A stretch of 64,000 nt of DNA, taken from assembly GCF_007828045.1 (NCBI RefSeq), contig NZ_VITN01000023.1, positions 38,767-102,766 on the forward strand, read 5' to 3'. The notes under the pieces are model-generated. The model did not search any database. It saw only the letters and a program-made list of their open reading frames with translations, and was not told where the DNA came from. Shown here one piece after another: positions 46,901-55,375 of this stretch; within the stretch, counting starts at the first letter, position 1; each line of letters starts with the position of its first letter. This DNA comes from Nitrospirillum amazonense. GTDB lineage: Bacteria > Pseudomonadota > Alphaproteobacteria > Azospirillales > Azospirillaceae. A program made the position numbers and the translations under genes.

Positions 46901-47510
46901 CGCCCGTGCCCGTCAGCACCACGTCGTCGGCCAGGATTTCCACCGTGGCGCCCTTGGGCGCCCTGGCCAACAGCACCTTATGGACGGAGATGTGGACGCT
47001 CCCATCCGAATTCACCGCCTGCTCGAGATAGGGCGCGAACCAGGAAATGGGCATGGGCCCCCGGCTGAGCCGCCAGGTCAAAAGGCCTGCCGTGACCAGG
47101 ACTACCAGCAGCAGGCCCGCCGCCAGTTCCAGGACGACCAGGGCCGCGTGGCCGATCATACCCCGCCGCTTGCGCGGCGGCTTGGGCGGGGGCGGTGCGA
47201 TGGGATCGGGCGGGCGCCGCCCCGGCACGCGCAGGCCCACGTCCCCCCCTTCGCCGGACGCCTGCGTCCCGGTCGGCACCTCGGCGGGGGGAATGGGCGG
47301 GGTCGGACGGGGCAAAGGCTCAGACTTCCGGCATGGCTTGACCGCGTTGCGGACCCTTGGGCACTCTGCCCCGGGAACCCACAACCGCGAAACGGCGAAC
47401 AGCGAACGGGGCCCCGCCCCACCCCTTGTCCAGTCCCAGCAACATAGGGTCACGATGGACAGGTTTACACGGGGGCAAAGCCCGTTTCCTGGCATAGCCC
47501 GGTCAGACAT
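43917..47510 (-). CDS. AsmA/YhdP-like giant envelope protein (DUF3971-type)
   Basis: Up to 1197 residues. A Pro-rich cytoplasmic stretch precedes one transmembrane helix (MIGHAALVVLELAAGLLLVVLVTAGLL, near residue 120 of the longest frame). A very long beta-rich periplasmic part follows, made of repeated LxLxG/VxLxG strands as in AsmA-type lipid-transfer proteins, with an AsmA-like C-terminal block (MARLLSAASFQGFSDFMSG, FHDVRTSGAAIGLTMEGEINLSRGMADLQGTIVP), and the tail is KPAPRKKPAKPAAD. Such proteins bridge the inner and outer membranes for phospholipid movement. The start is uncertain: the frame is open to 47510, 2 bp from the divergent glnE, but the true start is probably further in. Confidence 0.85.
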   Translation of the reverse strand: MSDRAMPGNGLCPRVNLSIVTLCCWDWTRGGAGPRSLFAVSRLWVPGAECPRVRNAVKPCRKSEPLPRPTPPIPPAEVPTGTQASGEGGDVGLRVPGRRPPDPIAPPPPKPPRKRRGMIGHAALVVLELAAGLLLVVLVTAGLLTWRLSRGPMPISWFAPYLEQAVNSDGSVHISVHKVLLARAPKGATVEILADDVVLTGTGGATVATLPEFRVALSVPALLHGRLAPTRIVLVRPRLNAIREVDGRFRLALMSDDDTDDGNDFMADLIAALKRPPDPLEPLGALTKLVVSEARLSVDNRQLGLVWSAPRADISLTRDRRGITGNAQLVVDLGGHMTQVAAELGYRLADGTISAVGHFSGVSPADLARITRASDGVLAAVGGIDMPLAGTVTLDLASDFSPRIFDVALSGTAGTVTLPGRLKAPLAVANLDLQARLEPGGLTLNHLNLTLPGSGGPAPASTVMLTGKGVKRDDGSYRVTLATEVKSVPLSALDALWPLDALPKPRAWIMQNLSDGAFDKVTFNLEGNAPADLSDMVPSRMTASFAFSGATVNYMDGLPKVKDVGGTATFDGVHLGIELTQGRLLDLALGTSRLDITGLDKTAQKMEMTLPVSGPISSALTVIDTPPLGYAKKVGLVPAAVAGTADMTLRFDFPLVATLKMDQVKLGVQAHLRNVAADNIVADIKASDGDLNLVLDNKGMDTNGTARLNGMPARILWRENFPAEAPIGTRVALQATATDRDRQLFHLDFPDWVRGPVGVNMVYTRDAQHQETILADLDLTKSALAVSLMDWRKVTGVPASGHVEVGFDQGRPLHVTRFQLKADGMEASGSMDLKHDFSIGHVAVDRYRQGRTDAAMTVDVDDAGGMRIKTAGPSMDARPFRRSASGGGNGRPLTEAELKALDARPPLDIDFNFDKVVTANGGREIGASKGQFARRGRSWRSVVLDSRIGKDNAGHLALRYVPDGNAMALTITSDDAGAALQQLDVLDHLRGGKLVVKGHSTAGDPHEVVDGTLDVTDYQVVEAPVMARLLSAASFQGFSDFMSGAPITFSKLEGGFHWTDTGVSFHDVRTSGAAIGLTMEGEINLSRGMADLQGTIVPFSTFNKLLGAIPIVGDLLTGGEGQGLLSATYRVKGPLDDLDVSVNPLAVLAPGFLRNLFFLSPTDEDGKPEAKPAPRKKPAKPAADPATPDPATPDTPK

Positions 47511-47512
47511 CC

Positions 47513-50500
47513 ATGTTCAATGTGAAATCCCTACCCCAAGCGGCAGATGCCGAACTTCTGGCCCGCGGGCTGGAGTCCTGGCAGCGCCGGGCGGAGGACT
47601 CCGGCGACACGGAACTGGCGGAATTCGCCCGGACCTGCGCGGCGGATGAGACGGGCGGGGCCTTGCTGCGGGCCATCCTGGGCAACAGCCCCTTCCTGGG
47701 CCAGGCCCTGCTGAAGGAGCAGGCGTTTTTCCGGCAGATAGCAACGCAGGGCTTCGATGCCACCTTCATGGACCTGCTGGAGGGGCTGTGGGCCGAAGTG
47801 GGAGGGTCCACCACCACCGACCGGCTGATGAAGGCGTTGCGCGTGGCCAAGCGCCGCGCCGCCCTGCTGATCGCCGCCGCCGATATCGCGGAAGCCTGGA
47901 CGCTGGAGCAGGTAACCGGCGCGCTGAGCCAGCTGGCGGAAGCCGCCCTGCGCCTGACCGCCCGCCACCTGCTGCGCCAGTTGGCCGCCAAGGGCGAGAT
48001 CCGACTGCCCGATGCCGAGAACGACCCCGAGGCCGGCAGCGGCCTGATCGTGCTGGCCATGGGCAAGTTCGGGGCGCTGGAGCTGAACTACTCCAGCGAC
48101 ATCGACCTGATCGTCCTTTACGACGACGGCGTGGTGCAGGCCCGCGACCCGGATGAGATGACCCGCACCTTCGTGCGCCTGGCCCGCGACCTGGTGCGCA
48201 TCATGGAGGAGCGGGCGGTGGACGGGTACGTCTTCCGCACCGATCTGCGCCTGCGCCCCGACCCCGGCGCCACGCCGCTGGCCGTCTCCGTCTCCGCCGC
48301 GGAAGCCTATTACGGCAGCCTGGGCCAGAACTGGGAGCGGGCGGCCATGATCAAGGCGCGGCCGGTGGCCGGCGACCGCAAGGCCGGCCAGGACTTCATG
48401 GGCCTGATCCGCCATTTCGTCTGGCGACGCAGCCTGGACTTCGCCGCCATCCAGGACATCCATTCCATCAAGCGCCAGATCGGCGCGCACAAGGGCCACC
48501 GCGACAAGGCGGTGAACGGCCACGACATCAAGCTGGGCCGGGGTGGCATCCGCGAAATCGAGTTCTTCGCCCAGACCCAACAGCTGATCTATGGCGGGCG
48601 CGACCCCCACCTGCGCACCCCCGCCACCATGATGGCGCTGGACGCCCTGGTGGCCGCCGGCCGCGTGGGCGAGGACGCGGCCCAGGATCTGAAGGCGGCC
48701 TATCGCTTCCTGCGCCGGGTGGAGCACCGGGTGCAGATGGTGGACGACCAGCAGACCCACAAGCTGCCGGTGGACGACACGGGCGTGGCCGCCATCGCCA
48801 CCTTCCTGGGCTATGCCGACGCCGACGCCTTCCGGACGGAGTTGCTGGCCACCCTGGGCCGGGTGGAGGATCGCTACGCCGCCCTGTTCGAGGAGGCGCC
48901 CCCCCTGTCCGGCCCCGGCAACCTGGTCTTCACCGGGACGGAGGACGACCCGGACACCATCACCACCCTGCGGGGCCTGGGTTTCCAGAACCCCTCGGCC
49001 GTCGCCGCCCAAATCCGCGCCTGGCACCACGGCCGCTATCGCGCCACCCGCAGCACCCGGGCGCGCGAACTGCTGACGGAGCTGGTGCCCGCCCTGCTGG
49101 CGGCCCTGGGCGGCACAGCCCAACCCGACCAGGCCTTCCTGAAGTTCGATGAGTTCCTGAGCCGCCTGCCCGCCGGGGTTCAGCTGTTCAGCCTGTTCTA
49201 CGCCAATCCCAAGCTGCTGGAGCTGGTGGCCCTGATCATGGGCACGGCGCCACGCCTGGCCGACAGCCTGTCGCGGCGCCCGTCACAGCTGGACGCCGTG
49301 CTGACCCCCGGCTTCTTCGACCACCTGCCGGACGCCCAGGAACTGCGTGAGGGGCTGTTCCGCCAGCTGGCCGATGCCCACCATTTCGAGGAGGTGCTGG
49401 ACCTGACGCGGCGCTGGACCAGCGACCAGCGCCTGCGCGCCGGCATCCAGATCCTGCGGCACCTGGCCGATGGCGATCAGTGCGGCCCCTTCCTGACCGA
49501 GGTGGCGGACACGGCGCTGGCCGTCCTGCATGAGCGGGTGGAGGCGGAGTTCGCCCCCCGCCATGGCCGTTTCGCCCCCGGAACGGATGAGGGAACGGGC
49601 ATGGCCATCCTGGCCATGGGGCGGCTGGGGGCGGGGTCGCTGTCCCTGGGGTCGGACCTCGATCTCATCACCGTCTATCAGGTGCCGGAAGGGGCCGACC
49701 AGTCGGACGGTCCCAAGCCGCTGTCGCCCAGCGAGTACTTCATCCGCCTGACCCAACGCCTGATCAACGCCATCACCGTGCCCACGGCCGAGGGGGCGCT
49801 GTACGAGGTGGACATGCGCCTGCGCCCCTCGGGCAACAAGGGGCCGCTGGCCGTCAGCCTGGACGCCTTCACCCGGTATCAGCGCGAAAACGCCTGGACC
49901 TGGGAGCACATGGCCCTGACACGCGCCCGTGTACTGACCGGCCCGCCGGCCCTGCGGGCACGGCTGACCGAGGCCATCCACGCCGTGCTGGTGCAGCCGC
50001 GCGACCCGGACAAGCTGCTGGCCGACGTGGCCGACATGCGCGTCCGCATGGACAAGGAACACCACACCAAGGACCCCTGGTCGGTGAAGCATGTGCGCGG
50101 CGGCATGGTCGACATCCAGTTCCTGGTGCAGTACCTGACCCTGCGCCATGCCGCCGACCATCCCGGCATTCTGGACCCCAACACCACCGGCGCCCTGGCC
50201 CGCCTGCGCGACGCCGGCCTGCTGGATGCCGCGGACGCCGACGCCCTGGTCGACATCCACCGCCTGTGGCGCCGGGTGCAGGCCTTCCTGCGCCTGACGG
50301 TGGCGGGCGAGGTGAAGGTGGCGGAGGCGCCGCCGGCCCTGCGCCTGGCCCTGGCCGAAGCGGTGGGAAACAATACCCCTGGGGGCCTTGACTTCGACGC
50401 GGCGGAGGCAAAGATCCGCGCCGCGGCGGCCCAGGCCCACGCCCTGTTCCGGAAGGTGGTGGAGGAACCCGCCGCCCGCCTGCCGGCGCCGGCCCCTTGA
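47513..50500 (+). CDS. glnE: Bifunctional glutamine synthetase adenylyltransferase/adenylyl-removing enzyme
   Basis: 995 residues, full length. Two nucleotidyltransferase domains are visible: the N-terminal adenylyl-removase with VLAMGKFGALELNYSSDIDLIVLYDD, and the C-terminal adenylyltransferase with LAMGRLGAGSLSLGSDLDLITVYQV. Linkers include LGRGGIREIEFFAQTQQLIYGGR and KHVRGGMVDIQFLVQYLTLR. The enzyme adds or removes AMP on glutamine synthetase under PII control in nitrogen regulation. Head-to-head with the AsmA-like gene, so the promoter must overlap that gene's upstream region. Confidence 0.96.
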   Translation: MFNVKSLPQAADAELLARGLESWQRRAEDSGDTELAEFARTCAADETGGALLRAILGNSPFLGQALLKEQAFFRQIATQGFDATFMDLLEGLWAEVGGSTTTDRLMKALRVAKRRAALLIAAADIAEAWTLEQVTGALSQLAEAALRLTARHLLRQLAAKGEIRLPDAENDPEAGSGLIVLAMGKFGALELNYSSDIDLIVLYDDGVVQARDPDEMTRTFVRLARDLVRIMEERAVDGYVFRTDLRLRPDPGATPLAVSVSAAEAYYGSLGQNWERAAMIKARPVAGDRKAGQDFMGLIRHFVWRRSLDFAAIQDIHSIKRQIGAHKGHRDKAVNGHDIKLGRGGIREIEFFAQTQQLIYGGRDPHLRTPATMMALDALVAAGRVGEDAAQDLKAAYRFLRRVEHRVQMVDDQQTHKLPVDDTGVAAIATFLGYADADAFRTELLATLGRVEDRYAALFEEAPPLSGPGNLVFTGTEDDPDTITTLRGLGFQNPSAVAAQIRAWHHGRYRATRSTRARELLTELVPALLAALGGTAQPDQAFLKFDEFLSRLPAGVQLFSLFYANPKLLELVALIMGTAPRLADSLSRRPSQLDAVLTPGFFDHLPDAQELREGLFRQLADAHHFEEVLDLTRRWTSDQRLRAGIQILRHLADGDQCGPFLTEVADTALAVLHERVEAEFAPRHGRFAPGTDEGTGMAILAMGRLGAGSLSLGSDLDLITVYQVPEGADQSDGPKPLSPSEYFIRLTQRLINAITVPTAEGALYEVDMRLRPSGNKGPLAVSLDAFTRYQRENAWTWEHMALTRARVLTGPPALRARLTEAIHAVLVQPRDPDKLLADVADMRVRMDKEHHTKDPWSVKHVRGGMVDIQFLVQYLTLRHAADHPGILDPNTTGALARLRDAGLLDAADADALVDIHRLWRRVQAFLRLTVAGEVKVAEAPPALRLALAEAVGNNTPGGLDFDAAEAKIRAAAAQAHALFRKVVEEPAARLPAPAP

Positions 50501-50599
50501 TCCAACCGGGGGGCTGGACCGTATCAGCCCCCGCCATCAGCCCGCCGTCGCAAACCCCACCTCGCAAACCTAGGCACGAACCCAAGAAGGAAAAGCACC

Positions 50600-51064
50600 A
50601 TGGCCGTAGAGGTCGGAACCCCCGCCCCGGATTTCACCATGCCCACCGATGGTGGCGGCAGCGTCACCCTGTCGTCGCTGAAAGGCCGCCCGGTGGTGCT
50701 GTACTTCTACCCCAAGGACGACACCAGCGGCTGCACGGCCGAGGCCTGCGGCTTCGGCGAATCCTTGCCGCACTTTGAGAAGGTGGACGCCACCATCATC
50801 GGCGTGTCCAAGGACAGCGTGGCCAGCCACGACAAGTTCAAGAAGAAGTACAACCTGCCCTTCACCCTGGCGTCCGACGCCGACACCGACGTGTGCGAGC
50901 GCTATGGCGTGTGGGTGGAAAAGAACATGTACGGCCGCAAGTATATGGGCATCAAGCGCGCCACCTTCCTGATCGACAAGGACGGCCAGGTGGCCCAGGT
51001 ATGGCGCAAGGTCAAGGTGCCCGGCCATGTCGATGCCGTGCTGGCGGCGGTGCAGGCACTGTAA
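50600..51064 (+). CDS. bcp: Thiol peroxidase of the BCP/PrxQ type
   Basis: 154 residues. Peroxiredoxin fold with YFYPKDDTSGCTAEACGF holding the peroxidatic Cys (GCT) and the nearby resolving Cys, then DATIIGVSKDSVASHDKF and ATFLIDKDGQVAQVWRKVKV. Reduces hydroperoxides with thioredoxin. GAAGGAAAAGCACC gives the ribosome site. A single gene, 100 bp after glnE. Confidence 0.94.
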   Translation: MAVEVGTPAPDFTMPTDGGGSVTLSSLKGRPVVLYFYPKDDTSGCTAEACGFGESLPHFEKVDATIIGVSKDSVASHDKFKKKYNLPFTLASDADTDVCERYGVWVEKNMYGRKYMGIKRATFLIDKDGQVAQVWRKVKVPGHVDAVLAAVQAL

Positions 51065-51120
51065 GCAGGGGTAAGGCGGCGGGCATGACGCGCCCGCCGC
51101 TGGTTATCGAAGCGCCTCCC

Positions 51121-51546
51121 TCAGAGCGGCGCCCAGGGGTCGTAGGTGCCGAAGCTCCAGCTGTTCCCCTCGGGATCGCGGGCGTGGTAGCCGCGGCCGG
51201 GGTAGCCCTCGTTGTCGTGCGGCGGGGTCACGATCTCCGCACCGGCGGTGCTGGCGCGGGCGTGGTGGGCGTCGAGATCATCGACGACGATGTAGACGCA
51301 GGCCGTCACGCCCCCGGCCTCCGCCGCCGTTTTCCAGCGATAGGCGTCGGTGGACGGCCCGGGCCGGGCCGATCCCAGCATGACCATGCCATCCCCCAGC
51401 GTCAGTTGGGCATGGTGGATGAGGCCGGGGTCGTGGTCGTCGGCATAGACGGCGTGGACCTCGAAGCCGAGGGCGGCGCACAGGAAGTCGATGGCGGCCG
51501 GCGCGTCCCGATAGCGCAGACAGGGGATCAGGGGGTTGGTGGGCAT
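51121..51546 (-). CDS. VOC superfamily (glyoxalase/bleomycin-resistance-like) protein
   Basis: 141 residues from MPTNPLIPCLRYRDAPAAIDFL (ATG 51546, AGAGGAGA ribosome site). Two beta-alpha-beta-beta-beta modules; metal-ligand-like residues include LIHHAQLTLGDG and, in the second module, GYHARDPEGNSWSFGTYDPW. Family members range from glyoxalase to dioxygenase and antibiotic-binding proteins; this one resembles the PhnB-like/YCII group and its substrate is unknown. It follows the AraC gene on the same strand, 76 bp apart. Confidence 0.85.
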   Translation of the reverse strand: MPTNPLIPCLRYRDAPAAIDFLCAALGFEVHAVYADDHDPGLIHHAQLTLGDGMVMLGSARPGPSTDAYRWKTAAEAGGVTACVYIVVDDLDAHHARASTAGAEIVTPPHDNEGYPGRGYHARDPEGNSWSFGTYDPWAPL

Positions 51547-51622
51547 GGCGCTCAATCTCCTCTCAGGCGGCGACGATGCCGCCGCCCAACCATAGGGCCC
51601 GACGACGCGGCCTGGATTGGAT

Positions 51623-52537
51623 CTAACTTACCTCCGCCACCATACCGTCCACCGGGCCGCTCTCGACCAGGCCGCCGCCATCCGGCAGGGACCGGGCCAG
51701 GTATTGCCCGGGGGTAAGGCCGGCGAACTCCCGAAATTCCCGGATCATGTGCGACTGGTCGCAATAGCCGGCGTCGATGGCGATGCCGGCCCAGCCGCCG
51801 CTGCCCTCGCCCGGCGGCCCGGCCCCCAGCCGCTTGGTCAGCGCCTCGAACCGCATCAGGCGGCGGTAGGTGCGCGGGCCCACGCCCAGCGCGTCCTGCA
51901 CGCGGGCGGCGAGGTGCTTGGCGCTCCACCCGATCTCCCCCGCGATATCGGCGATGTCCAGGTCGGGCCGGTCGCGCAGCAGGGCCAGCGCGTGGGCCTG
52001 GGCCCCCGGCAGAGCAGGCATGGCGTCAAAGCGGCGGGTCAGCGCGTCGTCCAGCGCCGCCATCCGGACGGTGCCGTCCGGCGCCTCCGCCAAGGTCTGC
52101 CCCAGCTGCCGTGCCGCCGATCCCAGGACGGCATCCAGGGGCACCACGCGGTCGATCAGATCCGTCAACGGACAGCCCAGCAGGCGCCGCAGGCTGGAGA
52201 GCGGCAGGAAGACATGCATGCCCGCCTGGGTGCCGACCGACCGGGACAGCGCCGGCGCCAAATGGGCGCCGGCCACGAAGCCCTCCCCCGCGCGCACGGT
52301 GATTTGCCGCCCATCGCCACCCACGATGCCGATGGGCTCCGCCAGGTTAATGATCAGGACGGCCTGGGCGTGGGGCAATTCCCGGCGGGTGGTGAAGCTG
52401 GTGCGCTCGCGATAGTCGGCATAGCCGTCCACCAGGCCGGACAGGACCGGTGGTGGCGCCAGGCTGGCCACGTGCCACGCGTCCCGCGCACCGTCATGGC
52501 GGCGGATGGACACGAGGCGGGAGGACGGGTTGGTCAT
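51623..52537 (-). CDS. AraC family transcriptional regulator
   Basis: 304 residues. The N-terminal ligand-binding half (residues 1-180) reads LPHAQAVLIINLAEPIGI and AGEGFVAGAHLAPALSR. The C-terminal double HTH is RPDLDIADIAGEIGWSAKHLAARVQDALGVGPRTYRRLMRFEAL and then GGWAGIAIDAGYCDQSHMIREFREFAGLTPGQYL. The DUF6597-like N-terminus is common to AraC proteins beside VOC genes, so it probably activates the next gene. Confidence 0.92.
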   Translation of the reverse strand: MTNPSSRLVSIRRHDGARDAWHVASLAPPPVLSGLVDGYADYRERTSFTTRRELPHAQAVLIINLAEPIGIVGGDGRQITVRAGEGFVAGAHLAPALSRSVGTQAGMHVFLPLSSLRRLLGCPLTDLIDRVVPLDAVLGSAARQLGQTLAEAPDGTVRMAALDDALTRRFDAMPALPGAQAHALALLRDRPDLDIADIAGEIGWSAKHLAARVQDALGVGPRTYRRLMRFEALTKRLGAGPPGEGSGGWAGIAIDAGYCDQSHMIREFREFAGLTPGQYLARSLPDGGGLVESGPVDGMVAEVS

Positions 52538-52609
52538 AGGCGGGCCCTGGCAGCACTGCTGCCGGCCAGCTTGGCACAGATCACCCCGGCTTGGCAGGCC
52601 CGCCCGCGC

Positions 52610-53899
52610 CTACTTCAACGGATAGTCGAACACGGCATAGTGCCCGCCATGGTCGAACCGCCGGTTGGGCATGTCGGGGCGGTGGTTCACGCCGGTGTAA
52701 TGGCCGATCAGCGACCGCCGCTCCACCCCCGGGCGCTTTGGCGCCGAGCCCCGGTGCATCAACCGGCCGTGCCAGATCAGCACGTCGCCTTTTTCCCCCA
52801 GGAAGCGGCGCGTCTCCACCCCCTGGGCCGCGATCTCCGCCTCGATGGCGGGGGTGACGTAGCGTTGCGTCAGGTGCGGCCAGGAGGCGCTACCGGTGGT
52901 GCCGGTGACGCGGTCGCGCTCCGCCGCGGTCATGAACTGCCGCACCCTCTCCCCCTGCAGCAAGGGCCAGCGGTGGGAGCCCGGGACGTATTCGAACGGC
53001 CCGGAATCGGGGTCGATACGGTCCAGGGCAATCCACACCGCCGCGTACCAGCCGTTGACGAAGGGCGGGCTGAGATATTCGTCCTGATGCCAGTTGCGCT
53101 CGGTCGAGGCCCAGCCGGTGAGGTTGAGATGCAGCATCATCTCCTCCCCGATCAGGCTGTTCATGAGGGCCATCAGCGGCGGGTGCAGGCAGATGCGCCG
53201 CAACTCCTCCACCTGCATGTAGGGGGTGGGGGTGATCCAGCCCAGCGCCCGGTCCACCTGCTCCCGCAGCCTGATATAAGGGTCCAGCAGCTCATCGCCG
53301 AGAAAGCCCTTGAGCAGGACCACGCCCTCGCGCCGCCATTGGCGCTGTTCGGGGCTCAATGCCGCCTCATCCACCACCGGCTGGTCCAGGGGCGGCAGGC
53401 CCTCGGGATCGGGATGGCCGCTGAGCATGGAGAAGCGGATGCCGCCGCTGGCGTCCGGCGGCGTGCCGTAGCAGAGCGCGCCCAGGGGCGGCCGGTCGCC
53501 CAGCGTGCGGGCCAGAGCCAGCAGCGCGGGCGCCAGCGCCTGGGCGTCCGGCGCCTCATCCACCTCGGCCACGAACAACCAGTAGACGGGGCCGCAGCCC
53601 GCGGGAAAGGGGGGCACGGTGATGCGGTCACAGCGCAGATCGCCATCGAACAGGCCGTCCGGGGTGCGCGACACCAGCGGCCCCTGACGCGCCTGGCCGG
53701 TGGCCTCATCGACCAGCAGGGCGTGCAGCGTCCGCTCCGGCCGGCCGCCCCGGATGTCGCCCGGCACCTCCACGACTTCCAGGTTGGCCACCCGCGTCAC
53801 CACCCGCTCCACGATCAGCAGCGGCGGCAGCGCCGCCGGTGGCGTGGCGACGGTGGCGGGAACCGGCCGGCGGCCGAGAAGGCGGGACAGGAAGGTCAT
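52610..53899 (-). CDS. Phytanoyl-CoA dioxygenase-like protein, paralogue 1
   Basis: 429 residues. Residues 1 to about 170 are an unrecognised N-terminal domain (EVVEVPGDIRGGRPERTLHALLVDEATG, FPAGCGPVYWLFVAEVDEAPDAQ). Residues about 175-429 are an Fe(II)/2-oxoglutarate oxygenase of the PhyH type: EGVVLLKGFLGDELLDPYI, NWHQDEYLSPPFVNGWYAAVWIALDRI (HxD), EYVPGSHRWPLL, KGDVLIWHGRLMHRGSAPKRPGVERRSLIGHYTG (distal His and Arg). Possibly hydroxylates a lipid, amino acid or natural product. Adjacent to a close paralogue, 31 bp apart. Confidence 0.85.
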   Translation of the reverse strand: MTFLSRLLGRRPVPATVATPPAALPPLLIVERVVTRVANLEVVEVPGDIRGGRPERTLHALLVDEATGQARQGPLVSRTPDGLFDGDLRCDRITVPPFPAGCGPVYWLFVAEVDEAPDAQALAPALLALARTLGDRPPLGALCYGTPPDASGGIRFSMLSGHPDPEGLPPLDQPVVDEAALSPEQRQWRREGVVLLKGFLGDELLDPYIRLREQVDRALGWITPTPYMQVEELRRICLHPPLMALMNSLIGEEMMLHLNLTGWASTERNWHQDEYLSPPFVNGWYAAVWIALDRIDPDSGPFEYVPGSHRWPLLQGERVRQFMTAAERDRVTGTTGSASWPHLTQRYVTPAIEAEIAAQGVETRRFLGEKGDVLIWHGRLMHRGSAPKRPGVERRSLIGHYTGVNHRPDMPNRRFDHGGHYAVFDYPLK

Positions 53900-53929
53900 C
53901 GGGAAGGCCGGCTCATCAAGGGGGAAAGG

Positions 53930-55237
53930 TCACAGCAGGGGGGTATGGAACACGGCGTAGTGTCCGCCGCCCTCGAACCGGCGGTCCGGCATGTCGGGGC
54001 GGTGGTTCACGCCGGTGTAGTGGGCGATGAGCGACCGCCGCTCCAACCCCGGCTGCCGCGCGGGGGACCCGCGATGCATCAGCCGGCCGTGCCAGACGAG
54101 CACGTCGCCCTTTTCCGCCAGGAAGGCCCGCTTTTCGACACCGCGCCGGGCAATTTCCGCCTCCACGATGGGCGCGACGTAGGACTGGGTGACGCTGGGC
54201 CAGGCGTCATAGCCGCTGTCGGTCACGGCGGCGCGGCGCCGCTCCTCATCCGTCATGAACTGGCGCACGCGCGCGCCGCGCAGCAGGGGCCAGCGGTGGG
54301 AACCGGGGATGTATTCGAAGGGGCCGGCATCGGGGTGGATACGGTCCAGCGCGATCCACACGGCGGCGTACCAGCTGTTCACGAAAGGCGGGCTCAGATA
54401 CTCATCCTGATGCCAGTCGCGCTCGGTGGACACCCAGCCGGTGAGGTTGAGGTGCAGCAGCATCTCCTCCCCCACCAGGCTGTTCAGCACCCGCATCAGG
54501 GGCGGGTGCAGGCAGATGCGCCGCAACTCCTCCACGTGCATGTAGGGCGTGGGGGAACGCCAGCCACCCGGCCGGGCCACCTGCTCGCGCCGGGCGATAT
54601 AGGGGTCCAGCAGGTCGTCGGACAGGAAGCCCTTGAGGATGGCCACCCCCTCTTCCCGCCACTGCCGCTGTTCCGGCGTCAGCGTGTCCCCGTCCACCAC
54701 AGGTTGGTCCAGGGCCGGCTGGTCCAGGGCCGGCTGGTCCAGGGGTGGCAGGGTGGCGGCCGGCGGCTCATCGCTGATCATGGCGAAGCTGAGCTGGGCG
54801 CGGTCCAGGCGGGGGCCTTCGCAGCCCACCGCCAGCAGCGGCCGCGGACCCAAGCCGGCCGCCAGGGCGCGCAGCGCCGGCACCAGGGGGGCGGGATCGG
54901 CGTCGCCCGACGCCTCGACGCCCGACGCCTCGACCACGAACAACCAGAAGGCGGGGCCCGTCCCATCCGGGAATTCCGGGAAGGCGATGCGGTCGATGCC
55001 GGGCGCCGACTGCGCGATCTCCCCCACCCGGACCTGCGCGCCCGTCTCATCCATGACGATGGCCCGCAGCGGGCGGCCGCCGCGGATGGCGCGCAGGTCA
55101 CCGGGCACGGTGATGGCGTTCAGCCGGTGGATGAAGGCATGGAACGGCTCGGCGATGACCACGTCCGGCAGGACCGGCGCCGCCGCCTCCACGGTTGCGG
55201 GCGAGCGGCGCGAAAGCAGGCGCGACAAGATTTGCAT
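53930..55237 (-). CDS. Phytanoyl-CoA dioxygenase-like protein, paralogue 2
   Basis: 435 residues from MQILSRLLSRRSPATV (ATG 55237; a longer open frame upstream lacks protein character). Same architecture as paralogue 1 and over half identical by eye: NAITVPGDLRAIRGGRPLRAIVMDETG, GPAFWLFVVEASG, DWHQDEYLSPPFVNSWYAAVWIALDRI, EYIPGSHRWPLL, KGDVLVWHGRLMHRGSPARQPG. A short DQPAL repeat (three DQP units) sits at the domain joint. Upstream gene of the two; the pair is probably one operon. Confidence 0.85.
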   Translation of the reverse strand: MQILSRLLSRRSPATVEAAAPVLPDVVIAEPFHAFIHRLNAITVPGDLRAIRGGRPLRAIVMDETGAQVRVGEIAQSAPGIDRIAFPEFPDGTGPAFWLFVVEASGVEASGDADPAPLVPALRALAAGLGPRPLLAVGCEGPRLDRAQLSFAMISDEPPAATLPPLDQPALDQPALDQPVVDGDTLTPEQRQWREEGVAILKGFLSDDLLDPYIARREQVARPGGWRSPTPYMHVEELRRICLHPPLMRVLNSLVGEEMLLHLNLTGWVSTERDWHQDEYLSPPFVNSWYAAVWIALDRIHPDAGPFEYIPGSHRWPLLRGARVRQFMTDEERRRAAVTDSGYDAWPSVTQSYVAPIVEAEIARRGVEKRAFLAEKGDVLVWHGRLMHRGSPARQPGLERRSLIAHYTGVNHRPDMPDRRFEGGGHYAVFHTPLL

Positions 55238-55375
55238 GGCAACCCCAACCCAACGCCGCCCCAAGCCCCCCACAGGCGCCCCAAACGGCTGGTCGGGTAT
55301 ACACCGCCGCGCGCACCCCGTGCAATGAAGGCGCCCGCGCGGGTGGGAAGGCGCCCGCGCGGGTGGCGCCACGCC

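Noticed and set aside
44313..47447. 1044-codon plus-strand frame opposite the AsmA-like gene
   Set aside because: Same antisense artefact; the minus strand encodes a recognisable membrane-anchored AsmA-type protein.
54711..54747. Tandem CTGGTCCAGGGCCGG repeats as a separate repeat element
   Set aside because: They are in frame within the second dioxygenase and encode the DQPAL linker repeat, so they belong to the gene.
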